DNA of 64,000 nucleotides from an uncultured Lachnospira sp. GTDB lineage: Bacteria > Bacillota > Clostridia > Lachnospirales > Lachnospiraceae. The position numbers and the translations under genes were made by a program. The notes under the pieces are model-generated. The model searched no databases and was not told the DNA's origin. It worked only from the letters and a program-made list of their open reading frames with translations. This document shows, in pieces, positions 1-9,843 of the stretch (position 1 is its first letter; every line of letters begins with the position of its first letter). Location: NCBI GenBank assembly GCA_910587485.1, contig CAJUKN010000001.1:103783-167782 (forward strand), in the 5' to 3' direction.

Positions 1-1661
1 AGGTAACACAATCGAAAAAATCGTTTGTATCAAAATCATATTATTCTGTTAATACAGGAATGCCTTGTGCTTCTATCTTTTTCCCAATGTATGAAAAAGA
101 AGATTTTATTGGTGTTTTTGCAGCCGACTTAAAGTTGGATTATTTGCAAGATATGATTAAAGAGTATTCTAATACACAGGAGAAAGAGTTATCATTTGTT
201 ATTGATGGAGAGGGAATTGTTGTTGCACATCCTGATAGTGTACAGATTGAAGAACAGTATAATTATAAGACATTAACAAAAACAATATCTCAAAAAGATG
301 CTAATGGAACAGTATTAACGGATGCCAGTAGCAATATTATTACAGAAAAGCAAAGTTTTGAATTGTCACAAGAATTTCAAAAGGTGATTCAATCTGTTAT
401 GTCTGGAAAAAATGGGGTTGAAGAAATTTCAGATAATGGAAAAGAATATTATATCAGTTATGTTCCTATTCAATTAAAAGGAGAGTCGGATTCATGGTCG
501 GTTCTTACTTTACAGGAAAAATCTTCTGCCACAGCAGTATTAAATCAGGTGATAATGATATTAGTTTTTATTACAATAATCTTTATTATGACAGCCGTTG
601 TCGTTATTATTATATTAGCACGAAAATTAACGAAACCAATTATATCATTAAATCAGTTAGTAGGTGTTGCTGCTGAAGGTGATTTTTCAATACAGGCAGA
701 TGAGAGTGGTCAAAATGAATTGGGTACGCTTTCTAAAAGTTTTAATTTAATGATTGCCAAAATATCGGGCGTATTAAACCGACTTACTGTTTTTTCAACA
801 GAGGTGGTGCAAAGTTCTGGTCATTTAGATGATATTGAGAGAAATATGGGAATTATCAATGAGTCTGTACATAAAATATCAAAGGGAACAGAGGAACAAA
901 AACGAGATTCCAAGCAGGTTCTTTTGAACACAAATGAAATGATTGAAAAATTTGAGCAGTTGATGAAACAAAGCGAAAAATTAACAATAGAAGCAGAATA
1001 TTTTATAGAGACAGGCAAAAATGGGATTCAAGATATAGAAAAACTTAGTGAATGTAATGAGATTACTATAAAAAAGATGGAAAGCACTTATGGAACAATT
1101 ACAAATTTAAAGGAACAGTCAAAAAAAGTTTCAGAAATTGTAAATACGATTAATGTGATTTCTTCTAAAACAAAATTGTTGTCATTGAATGCAGGGATAG
1201 AGGCGGCAAGGTCTGGAGAGCAAGGACGAGGCTTTATGGTAGTGGCAGAGTCTATTGGTAATCTTGCATCGGATTCGGCAGCAACTACGTTAAATATTGA
1301 ACAGATTATTCAAATGTTTTGTACAGAAATTGAGAATATCGTTCAAGATATGATGCAGATGAAGGAAGATATTATAAACCAGTCAGAAGCTGTTATTGAG
1401 GTAAAGCATATTTTTGCAGGTTTTGAAGAAATGAATAGTAAGATTGCAAGTTCGGTACAAGAAATAGAACGTATGATACAAGAAATGCAGCAAATTAACC
1501 ATTCAATCGTTGAAGCTGTTGACAGAATTAGTGAAGTTTCAACTAACACAGCACAGCTTACAGAAAAATCAAGTGTATCGCTACAGGAACAATACAATGG
1601 AATCCATGTAGTAGCAGAACGTGTAAAGAATTTGTCTAGTGCATCATCACATGTGGAGTAA
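1..1661 (+). CDS. Methyl-accepting chemotaxis protein, 5' truncated by window edge
   Basis: The reading frame is open from the first complete codon (position 3), so the gene begins upstream of the window; the ATG at 60 lies inside the sensory domain and is not the start. Numbering from that ATG, residues 1-155 are the end of an extracytoplasmic Cache-type sensor (GVFAADLKLDYLQ, then VIDGEGIVVAHPD). One membrane helix follows at about 163-187, a HAMP linker to about 240, and a long helical signalling domain. The conserved tip reads LLSLNAGIEAARSGEQGRG, close to the family consensus contacting CheA/CheW. Inferred role: membrane receptor for a small ligand feeding the flagellar chemotaxis pathway. 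The ligand cannot be told. Confidence 0.93.
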   Translation, partial: VTQSKKSFVSKSYYSVNTGMPCASIFFPMYEKEDFIGVFAADLKLDYLQDMIKEYSNTQEKELSFVIDGEGIVVAHPDSVQIEEQYNYKTLTKTISQKDANGTVLTDASSNIITEKQSFELSQEFQKVIQSVMSGKNGVEEISDNGKEYYISYVPIQLKGESDSWSVLTLQEKSSATAVLNQVIMILVFITIIFIMTAVVVIIILARKLTKPIISLNQLVGVAAEGDFSIQADESGQNELGTLSKSFNLMIAKISGVLNRLTVFSTEVVQSSGHLDDIERNMGIINESVHKISKGTEEQKRDSKQVLLNTNEMIEKFEQLMKQSEKLTIEAEYFIETGKNGIQDIEKLSECNEITIKKMESTYGTITNLKEQSKKVSEIVNTINVISSKTKLLSLNAGIEAARSGEQGRGFMVVAESIGNLASDSAATTLNIEQIIQMFCTEIENIVQDMMQMKEDIINQSEAVIEVKHIFAGFEEMNSKIASSVQEIERMIQEMQQINHSIVEAVDRISEVSTNTAQLTEKSSVSLQEQYNGIHVVAERVKNLSSASSHVE

Positions 1662-1726
1662 TAATAAGTAAGAAATTTTAAATAAAATTTTTTAAAAAGA
1701 CAATGATTAGATTGTTATAAATGGAT

Positions 1727-1776
1727 AAGGGGTTGTTATAAAATAGAATGTAACATTTATTTTATAACAACTCCTT
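1727..1776. terminator. Long hairpin between convergent genes
   Basis: A stem of about 19 bp with one wobble (AAGGGGTTGTTATAAAATA against TATTTTATAACAACTCCTT) surrounds an 11-nt loop. It lies between the chemoreceptor and the convergent cyclase gene. There is no clear T tract, so bidirectional termination is inferred from position and symmetry. Confidence 0.5.
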
Positions 1777-1850
1777 TGACAGAAGGCTTATTTAAAAAGA
1801 TAAATTATCCCAATGTGTTATAAAATCCCTTGCTTTAGCCATGGGCATTG

Positions 1851-3770
1851 TCAAGGTGTATGATATTCTCCAAAATGTCCTTTTGTCTCTCTTTTTATAT
1901 CATAAAGGGCTTCATCTGCATAGTTTAAAAGTTCATCAATATCCGCATTAGAATCTGTTGTCCATACAAAGCCACCAGAAGCACTAATTGCTTTGGATTC
2001 TGTTTCAGACAGTGCTATAGGTGTTTTTTCTAATGTCTTATAAAATTCATCTAAATATTGAACAATCTCTTTTTTATCCTTACAGTTAAATAACATCATA
2101 CAAAATTCGTCACCAGAACGTCTTGCACATAAAAAATGTTCAGATGGCATAGAACGCATCACATTAGAAAAATGTTGTAAATATTTATCGCCTATATCAT
2201 GGCCAAAAGTATCATTAATCAATTTAAAGTAATCTAAATCCAGCATAACAATAGCGCAAATGCTTTTTGAAGGCATATTTTGTAATCGTTCCGATGCAAG
2301 TTGTTTAAAATAGGAATATTTATATAGTTTTGTTAAAGAATCATGTGTATTTTCATATTGCATTTGTTGTTTTTCAATAATATCCTTGCTAATATCAATA
2401 ATAACACCTAAGTTTGTATTAGAAGATTCAGACATATGAATACGAACATACTTGGTATCATTTATTTGGAATATATCGGTTTCTCCTTTTAATGGATTAT
2501 TGATAATATTTTTAATATATTTATCAAATCGAATAGAGTCTTGACATAATTCTTTTGCTTTTTGTTCTGAAATATCTAATAATTCTTTAAAGCCAGAAGT
2601 GACAAACACATGTTGTACATCAAGTTTATACTCAAAAGCTGCAAGAGGAATACCACTAATTTTAATAATAGCAGAGATGCGGTCTGAAATACTGATTATG
2701 CTTTTTACCATCGTATTGATTCCCGAACTTAATGCTTTTAATTCTGGATTATTGCCTGCTGCCACTGTTGTGTCCAAATTTCCGTTGGTGATATCCGTTA
2801 AGTTTTGTATAATCAAGTGAATACCGTTTACTACTTTTCGCTTTACAAGATAATTTAAAAGAACAAGTACAAGAATTTCAACTAGTAGGAGATACCATAA
2901 TATATTAAAAGCTTGTTTAAAAAGTTGTTGGGTCAAATTTTTTTGAGGAATAGCAAGACCAATTAATGTATCACCATATTCTCGAACGACTACATACATA
3001 GAGTTGCCATTTTTTTCTTTTCTATAAGAGCCTTTTATACATTCTAAAAGCTGTTCTGGCTGATAGTAGTCAGCAGAAAAATCGGTATCCATGCCATTAG
3101 AATGTCCTAGAACAGCACCTGTAGAACGGTCTACTGCAAAAAGTTCTTCCCCAGAATCTGTAGGAAATCGAGAGAATATATATTCATACGTATTTCTTGC
3201 TTTAGCTTCTAGCTGTCTAGTTGGCTTAAAACCAACTTGAACAACGCCTTTTTTTCCTTTTCTAGTTACGCCAACATACTGCATAATTTTATTATCAGCG
3301 GCATTTGGTTGAACTTCTTGGATTAGGTAATCTTCTTCCTTATCATTTTCAAGCATAGCCAAAAAAGGGCGAGTTTGTTCATGTTGTGACATATCAAATC
3401 CAACATATCTTGAAACAGAAGCGGCTATAATAAAACCATTTTCATCAATTACATGTAATTCATCTACATTCAAAAGTTTTGCTAAATATGCCATCTCTTC
3501 AACATTCATAGTAATTTCTTCTTGTGTGTCAAATATATAGGCAGCCGCTTTTGCTCGTGTGAGATAATCTTCATCTAAATTTTCCTGTAAAATGGCAAGT
3601 TCTGCTTGATTGGTTTCAAGTGTATGAATCACTTGTTCTGATTTGGCATAAAATTTATTGTATTGTTGTGATTCAAGAGTATGCAGCGTAATTAAAAGAT
3701 TAATAAAAAATATTAAAAAAATAGCTGATGTAATGATAACAAATGTATATCGAATAAAAGTTTTTTGCAT
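1851..3770 (-). CDS. Membrane sensor diguanylate cyclase (Cache-PAS-GGDEF)
   Basis: A 639-residue protein predicted to make the second messenger c-di-GMP in response to an external signal. An N-terminal membrane helix (about 8-28) is followed by a periplasmic dCache-like region to about 275, a second helix near 280-303, a HAMP-like linker, a PAS-like segment (about 370-465) and a C-terminal GGDEF domain. The latter shows DSLTKLYKYSYF, a metal-binding LDLDYFKLIND and the active loop RRSGDEF, an SGDEF variant usually compatible with activity. I see no RxxD inhibitory site five residues before the loop, so product feedback may be absent. No EAL domain. It stands alone, divergent from nothing obvious downstream. 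Confidence 0.9.
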   Translation of the reverse strand: MQKTFIRYTFVIITSAIFLIFFINLLITLHTLESQQYNKFYAKSEQVIHTLETNQAELAILQENLDEDYLTRAKAAAYIFDTQEEITMNVEEMAYLAKLLNVDELHVIDENGFIIAASVSRYVGFDMSQHEQTRPFLAMLENDKEEDYLIQEVQPNAADNKIMQYVGVTRKGKKGVVQVGFKPTRQLEAKARNTYEYIFSRFPTDSGEELFAVDRSTGAVLGHSNGMDTDFSADYYQPEQLLECIKGSYRKEKNGNSMYVVVREYGDTLIGLAIPQKNLTQQLFKQAFNILWYLLLVEILVLVLLNYLVKRKVVNGIHLIIQNLTDITNGNLDTTVAAGNNPELKALSSGINTMVKSIISISDRISAIIKISGIPLAAFEYKLDVQHVFVTSGFKELLDISEQKAKELCQDSIRFDKYIKNIINNPLKGETDIFQINDTKYVRIHMSESSNTNLGVIIDISKDIIEKQQMQYENTHDSLTKLYKYSYFKQLASERLQNMPSKSICAIVMLDLDYFKLINDTFGHDIGDKYLQHFSNVMRSMPSEHFLCARRSGDEFCMMLFNCKDKKEIVQYLDEFYKTLEKTPIALSETESKAISASGGFVWTTDSNADIDELLNYADEALYDIKRETKGHFGEYHTP

Positions 3771-3936
3771 TATAATTCCTCCATTATCAAGTTGTGATAA
3801 TCTTCTTCATTATAACGCGTTTTCATTCATTTCATCAGATACAATATTTCGCAAAAAAATGCCAGATTATAACAAGATATATAAAAAATATAAAATATAT
3901 ATTTTGTATTGCTGCTTATTTATTTTTTATCTTGCT

Positions 3937-5226
3937 TTAAAATTTTGCAAATAGGGTAATATAGAAAACATGGTCTTTACAAAAACAGTCAATCGTACCA
4001 TTAATTTTTTGACAAAAGGTTAAAGAACTTTGCATACCAAGACCATGATTTCCATTTTTTTTGCTTTTTGGCAGTCCTGTTAAGGAATCAAAAGTAAGTT
4101 CTTCTTTATATCTATTTTTCATTTGAATAAATAATTGTTCTTTTCTACAATGAATGATAATATCAATTTGTCGTTCTTCCTTTTGGAAATCTTTTACACA
4201 ATGAATAGCATTTTCAAATAAATTGGCAATAATAGAAGAAAATTCATAATCATTAACAATAATCGTCTTTGGAATATCCACATCTAAATGCACCTCAATA
4301 TCAAGAGAAGCTGCTTTTTCCATCATTTTTGAAAGAATAGTATTTGCCATTAGATGATTGCAATACTTAATGACTTTATTTTCATCTGCTACATCATTAA
4401 TATATGTTAAAATGCTTTGTATTTCTTCATATTTTTGCTGATTTAAAAGTTTATTTATCATACTAGAATAATGCCTGATATCATGGCGCAGTACTTTTAT
4501 ATTTTTTTCAGATTGTTCTACTAAGTAATATTCATTTTCAAGTCCTTTAATATAGGATTCAAATAACGCATTTTTCCAGTATATCTCTTTTTGTTTTGAG
4601 TCCTTTTCTATATACTGTAATACCACCGTATAAGATACAATCATAGTCAACATAAAAAATAAGATGCCGGGAATATTGTTAGGATTATCATAAAGTGTGT
4701 ATGGAAAAAATGCTATACAAGAAAAACTACAATAGAAAAAAATGGGAATAAAACATAATTTCCACCAATCTTTTGTGTATTCATTTTCATATTGTTTAAT
4801 CCAAATATTGCGAATACTATGATATAAGGTAAAAAGAACAATAGCATGTACAGTAAAATTTCCAAGTAAAGCTAAAGGCATGTTTTGAGTATAAATATAT
4901 AAAATTGCTGCTGTAACACTTCCTATAATGGTGTAGTTAGAAGCACTTAATCCTATAAAAAGTACCTTATTATTCCTTTTTTTCGAGATAAAGATTCCAG
5001 TAAATTGTGTTATAAATATTTGTAGTAAAGTGGTTATAAAATAACATAAATCACTGTCAGGAAAGATATTTAATTTTAAACAATCGGTTATATTAAGCAG
5101 TAAAAATGAAGTAAAACAAATCCATTTTGTTATTGTTTTTGAGTAGCGGTGTGTAATAAATAGATATATAAACAACATTAAAAATAGATGACTTATCATA
5201 TAAGAAATATTATTAAAATAATTCAT
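3937..5226 (-). CDS. GHKL sensor histidine kinase, AgrC-like
   Basis: A 429-residue kinase of the HPK10/AgrC type. Residues 1-205 form six or seven membrane helices, the usual peptide-sensing module. The phosphoacceptor box is LRHDIRHYSSMI (His248), followed by an N-box (IIANLFENAIHCV) and a glycine-rich ATP lid (NGNHGLGMQSS). It lies 9 nt downstream of a LytTR response regulator on the same strand, so the two are one transcription unit with the regulator first. Known relatives sense secreted autoinducing peptides. I found no AgrB processing enzyme or AgrD-like precursor nearby, so the signal is unknown. Confidence 0.9.
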   Translation of the reverse strand: MNYFNNISYMISHLFLMLFIYLFITHRYSKTITKWICFTSFLLLNITDCLKLNIFPDSDLCYFITTLLQIFITQFTGIFISKKRNNKVLFIGLSASNYTIIGSVTAAILYIYTQNMPLALLGNFTVHAIVLFTLYHSIRNIWIKQYENEYTKDWWKLCFIPIFFYCSFSCIAFFPYTLYDNPNNIPGILFFMLTMIVSYTVVLQYIEKDSKQKEIYWKNALFESYIKGLENEYYLVEQSEKNIKVLRHDIRHYSSMINKLLNQQKYEEIQSILTYINDVADENKVIKYCNHLMANTILSKMMEKAASLDIEVHLDVDIPKTIIVNDYEFSSIIANLFENAIHCVKDFQKEERQIDIIIHCRKEQLFIQMKNRYKEELTFDSLTGLPKSKKNGNHGLGMQSSLTFCQKINGTIDCFCKDHVFYITLFAKF

Positions 5227-5235
5227 TGAAAATTC

Positions 5236-5970
5236 CTATGTAAATTGTTTTGACACAAATAAAAGATATTGTCTTTTTACATTTGTTGTATTTTTTTTAC
5301 TAATAGGAACAATAGTACCGCTTCTCATTACCATATGATTCCCTTCTAGTCTTTGTATAAAATTCATATTTACTATAAAAGATTTATGAACTTTTATAAA
5401 ATATGGATTATTAGATAGTTCATTTACCTCATCTTCAAAAGATTTTCGTATAAAGATGCTAGTTATAGTCTCACCATTGGTTTGATGAAGATGCAACATT
5501 CTTGAGGCATTTTCAATATATTCAATATTGGAATAAGGTACAGATATCAATCCATTTTTTGTTTTTATTGAATATATAGGAACTTTTTTAAATTTGGTAT
5601 AAGATACAGCATAGTCCATTGCTTCAAAAAATTGATTTTCTTGAATTGGTTTTAGTAAATATCGTATAGCGTGAATATGATAAGCCTCCAAAGCAAAATC
5701 ATCGGATGAAGTTGTGTAAATAATGGCGTTTTTATCATCATGTGTTCGTATGATATTGCCAAGTTCAATGCCTGTAGTTTCAGACATAAGAATATCAAGT
5801 ACATAAATATCTGCTAGTTTGTTTTCCTGTATTTTATTGTATAATATAGATGGATTTAAAAATGTTTCTATTTCAAAATGAATATTAGAATGTAATTCTT
5901 TATATTTTTTTAGTAAAATTTCTAATTCGGTCAAATCTTGTATATTGTCATCACAAATCGTTATGTTCAT
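5236..5970 (-). CDS. LytTR-family response regulator, AgrA/ComE-like
   Basis: A 244-residue regulator with an N-terminal receiver domain (acidic pair CDDN near the start, phosphoacceptor Asp in VLDILMSE, Lys in YLLKPI) and a C-terminal LytTR DNA-binding domain from about 130 (VPIYSIKTKNG, IEYIENASRMLHLH, FIKVHKSFIVNMNFI). LytTR domains bind short direct repeats near promoters. It is transcribed with the AgrC-like kinase immediately downstream and is presumably phosphorylated by it. Target genes are not evident in the window. Confidence 0.92.
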   Translation of the reverse strand: MNITICDDNIQDLTELEILLKKYKELHSNIHFEIETFLNPSILYNKIQENKLADIYVLDILMSETTGIELGNIIRTHDDKNAIIYTTSSDDFALEAYHIHAIRYLLKPIQENQFFEAMDYAVSYTKFKKVPIYSIKTKNGLISVPYSNIEYIENASRMLHLHQTNGETITSIFIRKSFEDEVNELSNNPYFIKVHKSFIVNMNFIQRLEGNHMVMRSGTIVPISKKNTTNVKRQYLLFVSKQFT

Positions 5971-6324
5971 TTATTTTTCCTCAAAATCTTGCAATATGTT
6001 TTTGATTATAGCATATTATTTTAAATCTACAAGATTAAATTTATTCTGGTTTTTATATAAATATATATTTTTTAAAATGCTTCTTTAATTCAATTATTTT
6101 AGGTAAGCATTTGATTTATTATATAAAAAAGTCAAACAAACTTGTTAATATTTACCGGATTATTGACAAAAATAGGAAAAAGTAATATATTTAAAATAAA
6201 TTATTGTTAATATATAAATACAAAATTTTATAAACATTACTAAAAATTTTCATCATTTTAATTATAAAAAAATTTATATATATCGTTGAAATTAAAGAAT
6301 AAATATGTTAGGAGAAATTTGGTT
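5971..6324. other. A/T-rich intergenic region, no gene seen
   Basis: This very A/T-rich stretch separates the minus-strand regulator from the plus-strand DUF6891 gene and must hold promoters for both. I see no small ORF with a ribosome binding site and no AgrD-like peptide precursor. Confidence 0.5.
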
Positions 6325-6915
6325 ATGGATTGGAAAAATAAATTAGATGAATGTTGTGCTAATGAAGTAGAAGAAATGATAGTGAATAGTATAAAAGCAG
6401 GTTTTTTATCCAATGAAGAAATAAAAGATGACTGTGAATTGTATATTGAAGAAGAATATCCAGATGATATAGAAAAGAGTGTAGATATAGACTTTTATAC
6501 GATTATTGCTGCATTGCGTGATGAATTTCAAAATACTGGAACACAAGAAAACTTTTTAAAACTTGACCTCGCTTTTAATAATATGGAAAAGAAAGGGATT
6601 GTTACAGAGCATTGTGCTGGGTACACGTTGTCAGATGGTATTGATGATTGCAACGAAGAAGCTAGAGAACGTATGAAGGAAGGCGAAACAATTATTGGTT
6701 ATTGTTTTTATACTATGCAGGATTTAGAACATTTATTCGATGGTTCAACAACACTTTATTTTTGTTTTGGCAATTATTCCGATAAGGTGACTGCCACAGA
6801 AATTGGACAAATCATTGCCAATGAATTAGAAAAGGTTGGATTTTCTACAAAATGGGAAGGTTTGGCTGATAAAAGAGTAGCCATTTTAGATATGGTGTGG
6901 GATAAACAGTATTAA
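6325..6915 (+). CDS. DUF6891-like acidic cytosolic protein
   Basis: A 196-residue soluble acidic protein starting MDWKNKLDECC. The start was chosen because AGGAGAA sits about nine bases before this ATG; an ATG at 6286 has no such site. The C-terminal half (GETIIGYCFYTMQDLEHLFDG, TTLYFCFGNY, then a Trp-rich end) resembles the DUF6891 family, whose function is unknown. No membrane segment or catalytic motif is visible. It is monocistronic, followed by a long palindrome. The family call rests on pattern memory. Confidence 0.75.
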   Translation: MDWKNKLDECCANEVEEMIVNSIKAGFLSNEEIKDDCELYIEEEYPDDIEKSVDIDFYTIIAALRDEFQNTGTQENFLKLDLAFNNMEKKGIVTEHCAGYTLSDGIDDCNEEARERMKEGETIIGYCFYTMQDLEHLFDGSTTLYFCFGNYSDKVTATEIGQIIANELEKVGFSTKWEGLADKRVAILDMVWDKQY

Positions 6916-6924
6916 AATAACAAG

Positions 6925-6967
6925 TTATCAAAATAACAAGTTATTTGATAACTTATTATTTTGATAA
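6925..6967. terminator. Long A/T hairpin after the DUF6891 gene
   Basis: Two arms of 20 nt (6925-6944 and 6948-6967) are complementary except at one position and enclose a 3-nt loop. The stem has almost no G/C pairs. Termination is inferred from its place ten bases after the stop codon. Confidence 0.45.
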
Positions 6968-7146
6968 TTTATTATCTTAATTATTTGTTATCTGAAATAA
7001 AAAGGCTTCTTTTTTTGTGGCTTTTGTGATATATTATAAGGTAAAGCGTTTGTTTATTAGCTAGGTTAATATTTATTAAAAAAACTATTTTGCTAGTAGA
7101 TTTTCACTAGGTCATAAAAAAGATTTCAGGAAAAGGAGAAAAAGAC

Positions 7147-9174
7147 GTGACTAAGAAAAAAGCAGACTCCCATAACCGAAAAATCAAACGGAGCCTAAAT
7201 GGGAGAATATTGAGAAGTACCACTTTTAACATATTGGTATTGGTTATCATATGTTGTGTGATTATGGCATTGTCCATGCAATCATTGGCAAATAATATCT
7301 TATTGGATAGCTTGCAGCCGATGGCTAGGCAATCGGCTAAAACGGTAGAGGCTAACATTCATATGTTGGCAGACCGAATGATGACTATTGCGGGAGATTC
7401 TCGCATGGGTTCCATTTTTATTGATGGTGAAGAAGATGTTTTGTTTGATGAGGAGACAACTCAAATGAACCGTGAGCAGGTTTTAGTGGAAGCTGCTGAG
7501 ATATATGAGTTTTATACGATTGCTTTATATGATTTAAATGGACAGTTGGTTCAGGGAATTAACGACGCACCAGAAAGTTTAGATAATGATTTTTATGCAC
7601 TTCTTCAAGAAACGGATAATTTAACGACCGATTCTTCCACTATTTTTCAAAATAAATTAGGCATTACAATGGGAATGCCTGTAAAAGAGAATGAAGAAAC
7701 CGTTTTATATGTAGTGGGTATCTATAAATATGATACACTCAATGATGTTATTAGCAATATTAATATTGGTAAACATAGCACAGCTTATATGGTCAATCGA
7801 GAAGGAATTGTGATTGCGCATCCAGACCAGTCTATAGCGTTGGAAGAAAGTACACTTGTTGAATTGAATGGGAAAAATGAGCAGGTGCTTGCTCATGTGA
7901 CTACAGGAGAGACAGGGGCTATTGAGTTTTCTATTGATAAAGAAAAGATGTTAGTTGCCTTTTCGCCTGTACGAGGTACGCAATGGTCTTTGGTTATTCA
8001 AATTCCAAAGTCCGATTATAATCAATTAATTAATGCAGCAATGGTTGTAGCAATATTGTCTACATTAGCAGTATTGATTTTTTCTATTTTGCTTGTTTTG
8101 CATTTAGCTCGGTCAATTTCGCGTCCAGTAAAAAGTGTAACGAGTCGAATTGTAGCTCTTTCAGATGGAGATTTACATACAAAAGTAGTTCCTGTTCATT
8201 CCAGAGATGAGTTGGAAGTGCTGACACAGACATTAGCGGACACAGTACAAACGATGAACCATTATATATCCGATATTCAACAGGTATTGACACAGGTAGC
8301 AAACGGTAATCTGTGTGTTGAGCCTCAAGTGGAGTATAAAGGAGATTTTACTTTAATTCAAGCAAGTTTACATACAATTATTCAATCAATGAATAAAACC
8401 CTTGTAGGTTTTTATGGGGCAGCTACTCGGTTGGCAAAGATGTCTGAGGAGATGAATGGACAGTCTAGTCAATTGCATCAAGCGTCAATAGAGCAAAATC
8501 AATCGACAGAAGCATTGGTTCAAGAAGTGTCTCATGTAAAGGAACAATTATTTAATGTTACAGAAAGTACAGACCAAACACGCACTAAAACAGAAGAAAT
8601 TACACAGTGTGTTCAGGAAGCAAATATATGTATGACTTCACTTTCTGGTGCAATGGATAATATTAGTGCTAATGCTCAAGAAATTACTAAAATTGCTAAA
8701 TCCATTGAGGATATTGCTTTTCAGACAAGTATTTTAGCTATTAATGCCTCTGTAGAGGCAGCTCGTGCCGGAAGTGCTGGAAGAGGATTTGCTGTTGTAG
8801 TTGATGAAGTTCGACAGTTGGCTACTAGAAGTACTAAAGCGGCACAAGAGGCTACAGAGATGGTAAGCAGCACAAGAACCATTATTCAAACGGGTGTTGA
8901 ATTGACTGCTGCAACGGCAGGTTCTCTTCAAGCAATTTCGTCTGTATCAAACCAAATTAATACAATTTCAGAGCAGTTGGTGGATGCAGTACAAGGGCAA
9001 GAAAGTGCTTTGACAAGTATGGAACAGCGAATTGGAGAAATTTCTACCATTGCTGACCACAATCTGCAAAATGCCAGTGGAACAAAACAGTCAAGTGAAT
9101 TATTAGCAAGAGAAGCAGAGGCTTTGCAGTCTCATGTGAAAAAGTTTAATTTGAAGGAGGGACGCAAGAGATGA
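7147..9174 (+). CDS. Methyl-accepting chemotaxis protein (dCache, HAMP)
   Basis: A 675-residue chemoreceptor starting at GTG behind AAAAGGAGAA. A basic N-terminus precedes membrane helix 1 (about 25-47). A dCache sensor follows (VGIYKYDTLNDVI, MVNREGIVIAHPDQ), then helix 2 near 295-320, HAMP to about 375, and a long signalling coiled coil. The tip FQTSILAINASVEAARAG and RGFAVVVDEVRQLA are near-consensus. The stop codon overlaps the next gene's start (ATGA), so the receptor is translationally coupled to an FMN-binding lipoprotein. That pairing suggests the receptor may report on a redox or electron-transfer process at the membrane, which is inference. Confidence 0.95.
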   Translation: MTKKKADSHNRKIKRSLNGRILRSTTFNILVLVIICCVIMALSMQSLANNILLDSLQPMARQSAKTVEANIHMLADRMMTIAGDSRMGSIFIDGEEDVLFDEETTQMNREQVLVEAAEIYEFYTIALYDLNGQLVQGINDAPESLDNDFYALLQETDNLTTDSSTIFQNKLGITMGMPVKENEETVLYVVGIYKYDTLNDVISNINIGKHSTAYMVNREGIVIAHPDQSIALEESTLVELNGKNEQVLAHVTTGETGAIEFSIDKEKMLVAFSPVRGTQWSLVIQIPKSDYNQLINAAMVVAILSTLAVLIFSILLVLHLARSISRPVKSVTSRIVALSDGDLHTKVVPVHSRDELEVLTQTLADTVQTMNHYISDIQQVLTQVANGNLCVEPQVEYKGDFTLIQASLHTIIQSMNKTLVGFYGAATRLAKMSEEMNGQSSQLHQASIEQNQSTEALVQEVSHVKEQLFNVTESTDQTRTKTEEITQCVQEANICMTSLSGAMDNISANAQEITKIAKSIEDIAFQTSILAINASVEAARAGSAGRGFAVVVDEVRQLATRSTKAAQEATEMVSSTRTIIQTGVELTAATAGSLQAISSVSNQINTISEQLVDAVQGQESALTSMEQRIGEISTIADHNLQNASGTKQSSELLAREAEALQSHVKKFNLKEGRKR

Positions 9175-9611
9175 AACGAATATTTTGTTTGATTTTAGTT
9201 TTATTGTTTATAGTGTCCTTGACTGCTTGTGGTGAAAAAACAGGTCTTCAGGATGGCTATTATACTGCTCAAGCTGCTGAATTTGATTATGGTTGGAAAG
9301 AATATATTACAATTATGGTTAAGGATAACAGTATTGTATCCGTAGAGTATAATGCGGAAAATGCGAGTGGTTTTATTAAGAGTTGGGATAATGCTTATAT
9401 GCAGATAATGCTTCATTCTAATGGAACTTATCCAAATGAATATACCCGTAATTATGCTAATCAACTTTTAAATAGTCAGCAGGAAAATAAAATTGATGCT
9501 TTAGCGGGAGCAACGACTTCTTATCATTCATTTCAAAAGTTAGCAGCAGCTGTATTAGAGCAGGCACGAAAAGGTGATTCTAGTATTGTGCTTGTTGATA
9601 CATTAAACTAA
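9171..9611 (+). CDS. FMN-binding domain lipoprotein
   Basis: A 146-residue protein with a lipoprotein signal peptide: basic MKR, a hydrophobic core, and a lipobox SLTACG giving a lipidated Cys at about residue 20. The remainder is an FMN-binding domain of the RnfG/NqrC C-terminal type. Its motif DALAGATTSYHSF matches the D-x-x-(S/A)GAT-T pattern where ApbE attaches FMN to Thr. Such domains carry electrons outside the cytoplasmic membrane. The start overlaps the chemoreceptor stop by four bases, and a strong terminator follows, so the two form a bicistronic unit. No ApbE gene is in the window. Confidence 0.85.
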   Translation: MKRIFCLILVLLFIVSLTACGEKTGLQDGYYTAQAAEFDYGWKEYITIMVKDNSIVSVEYNAENASGFIKSWDNAYMQIMLHSNGTYPNEYTRNYANQLLNSQQENKIDALAGATTSYHSFQKLAAAVLEQARKGDSSIVLVDTLN

Positions 9612-9660
9612 ATATTATATAGTGAACGACTGTAGAAAAAATAGTACAAAATATGAATAG

Positions 9661-9710
9661 AAAAGGGTATCCTAAAAGTTATAAAATGACTTTAGGGGAT
9701 ATCCTTTTTT
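9661..9710 (+). terminator. Rho-independent terminator after receptor operon
   Basis: AAAGGGTATCCTAAAAGT pairs with ACTTTAGGGGATATCCTTT and runs into a T tract. It closes the chemoreceptor/FMN-lipoprotein operon. Confidence 0.85.
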
Positions 9711-9843
9711 ATTTATATGATGATTGGATAATGTGAATAGATATTTATTATTTATATATAATTTATTTTGTAAATAAAATTATTTGATAAATATATGGCT
9801 TATTATAACAAATTTAGTATGAATTTAGGAGAAAAGACTCTTT

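Noticed and set aside
3658..3954. 98-codon plus-strand ORF over the cyclase start and following gap
   Set aside because: It is antisense to two real genes, very hydrophobic by A/T bias, and has no ribosome site.
5971..6324. AgrD-like peptide precursor for the AgrC/AgrA-like pair
   Set aside because: No short ORF with ribosome site and amphipathic leader was found here or in the neighbouring gaps.
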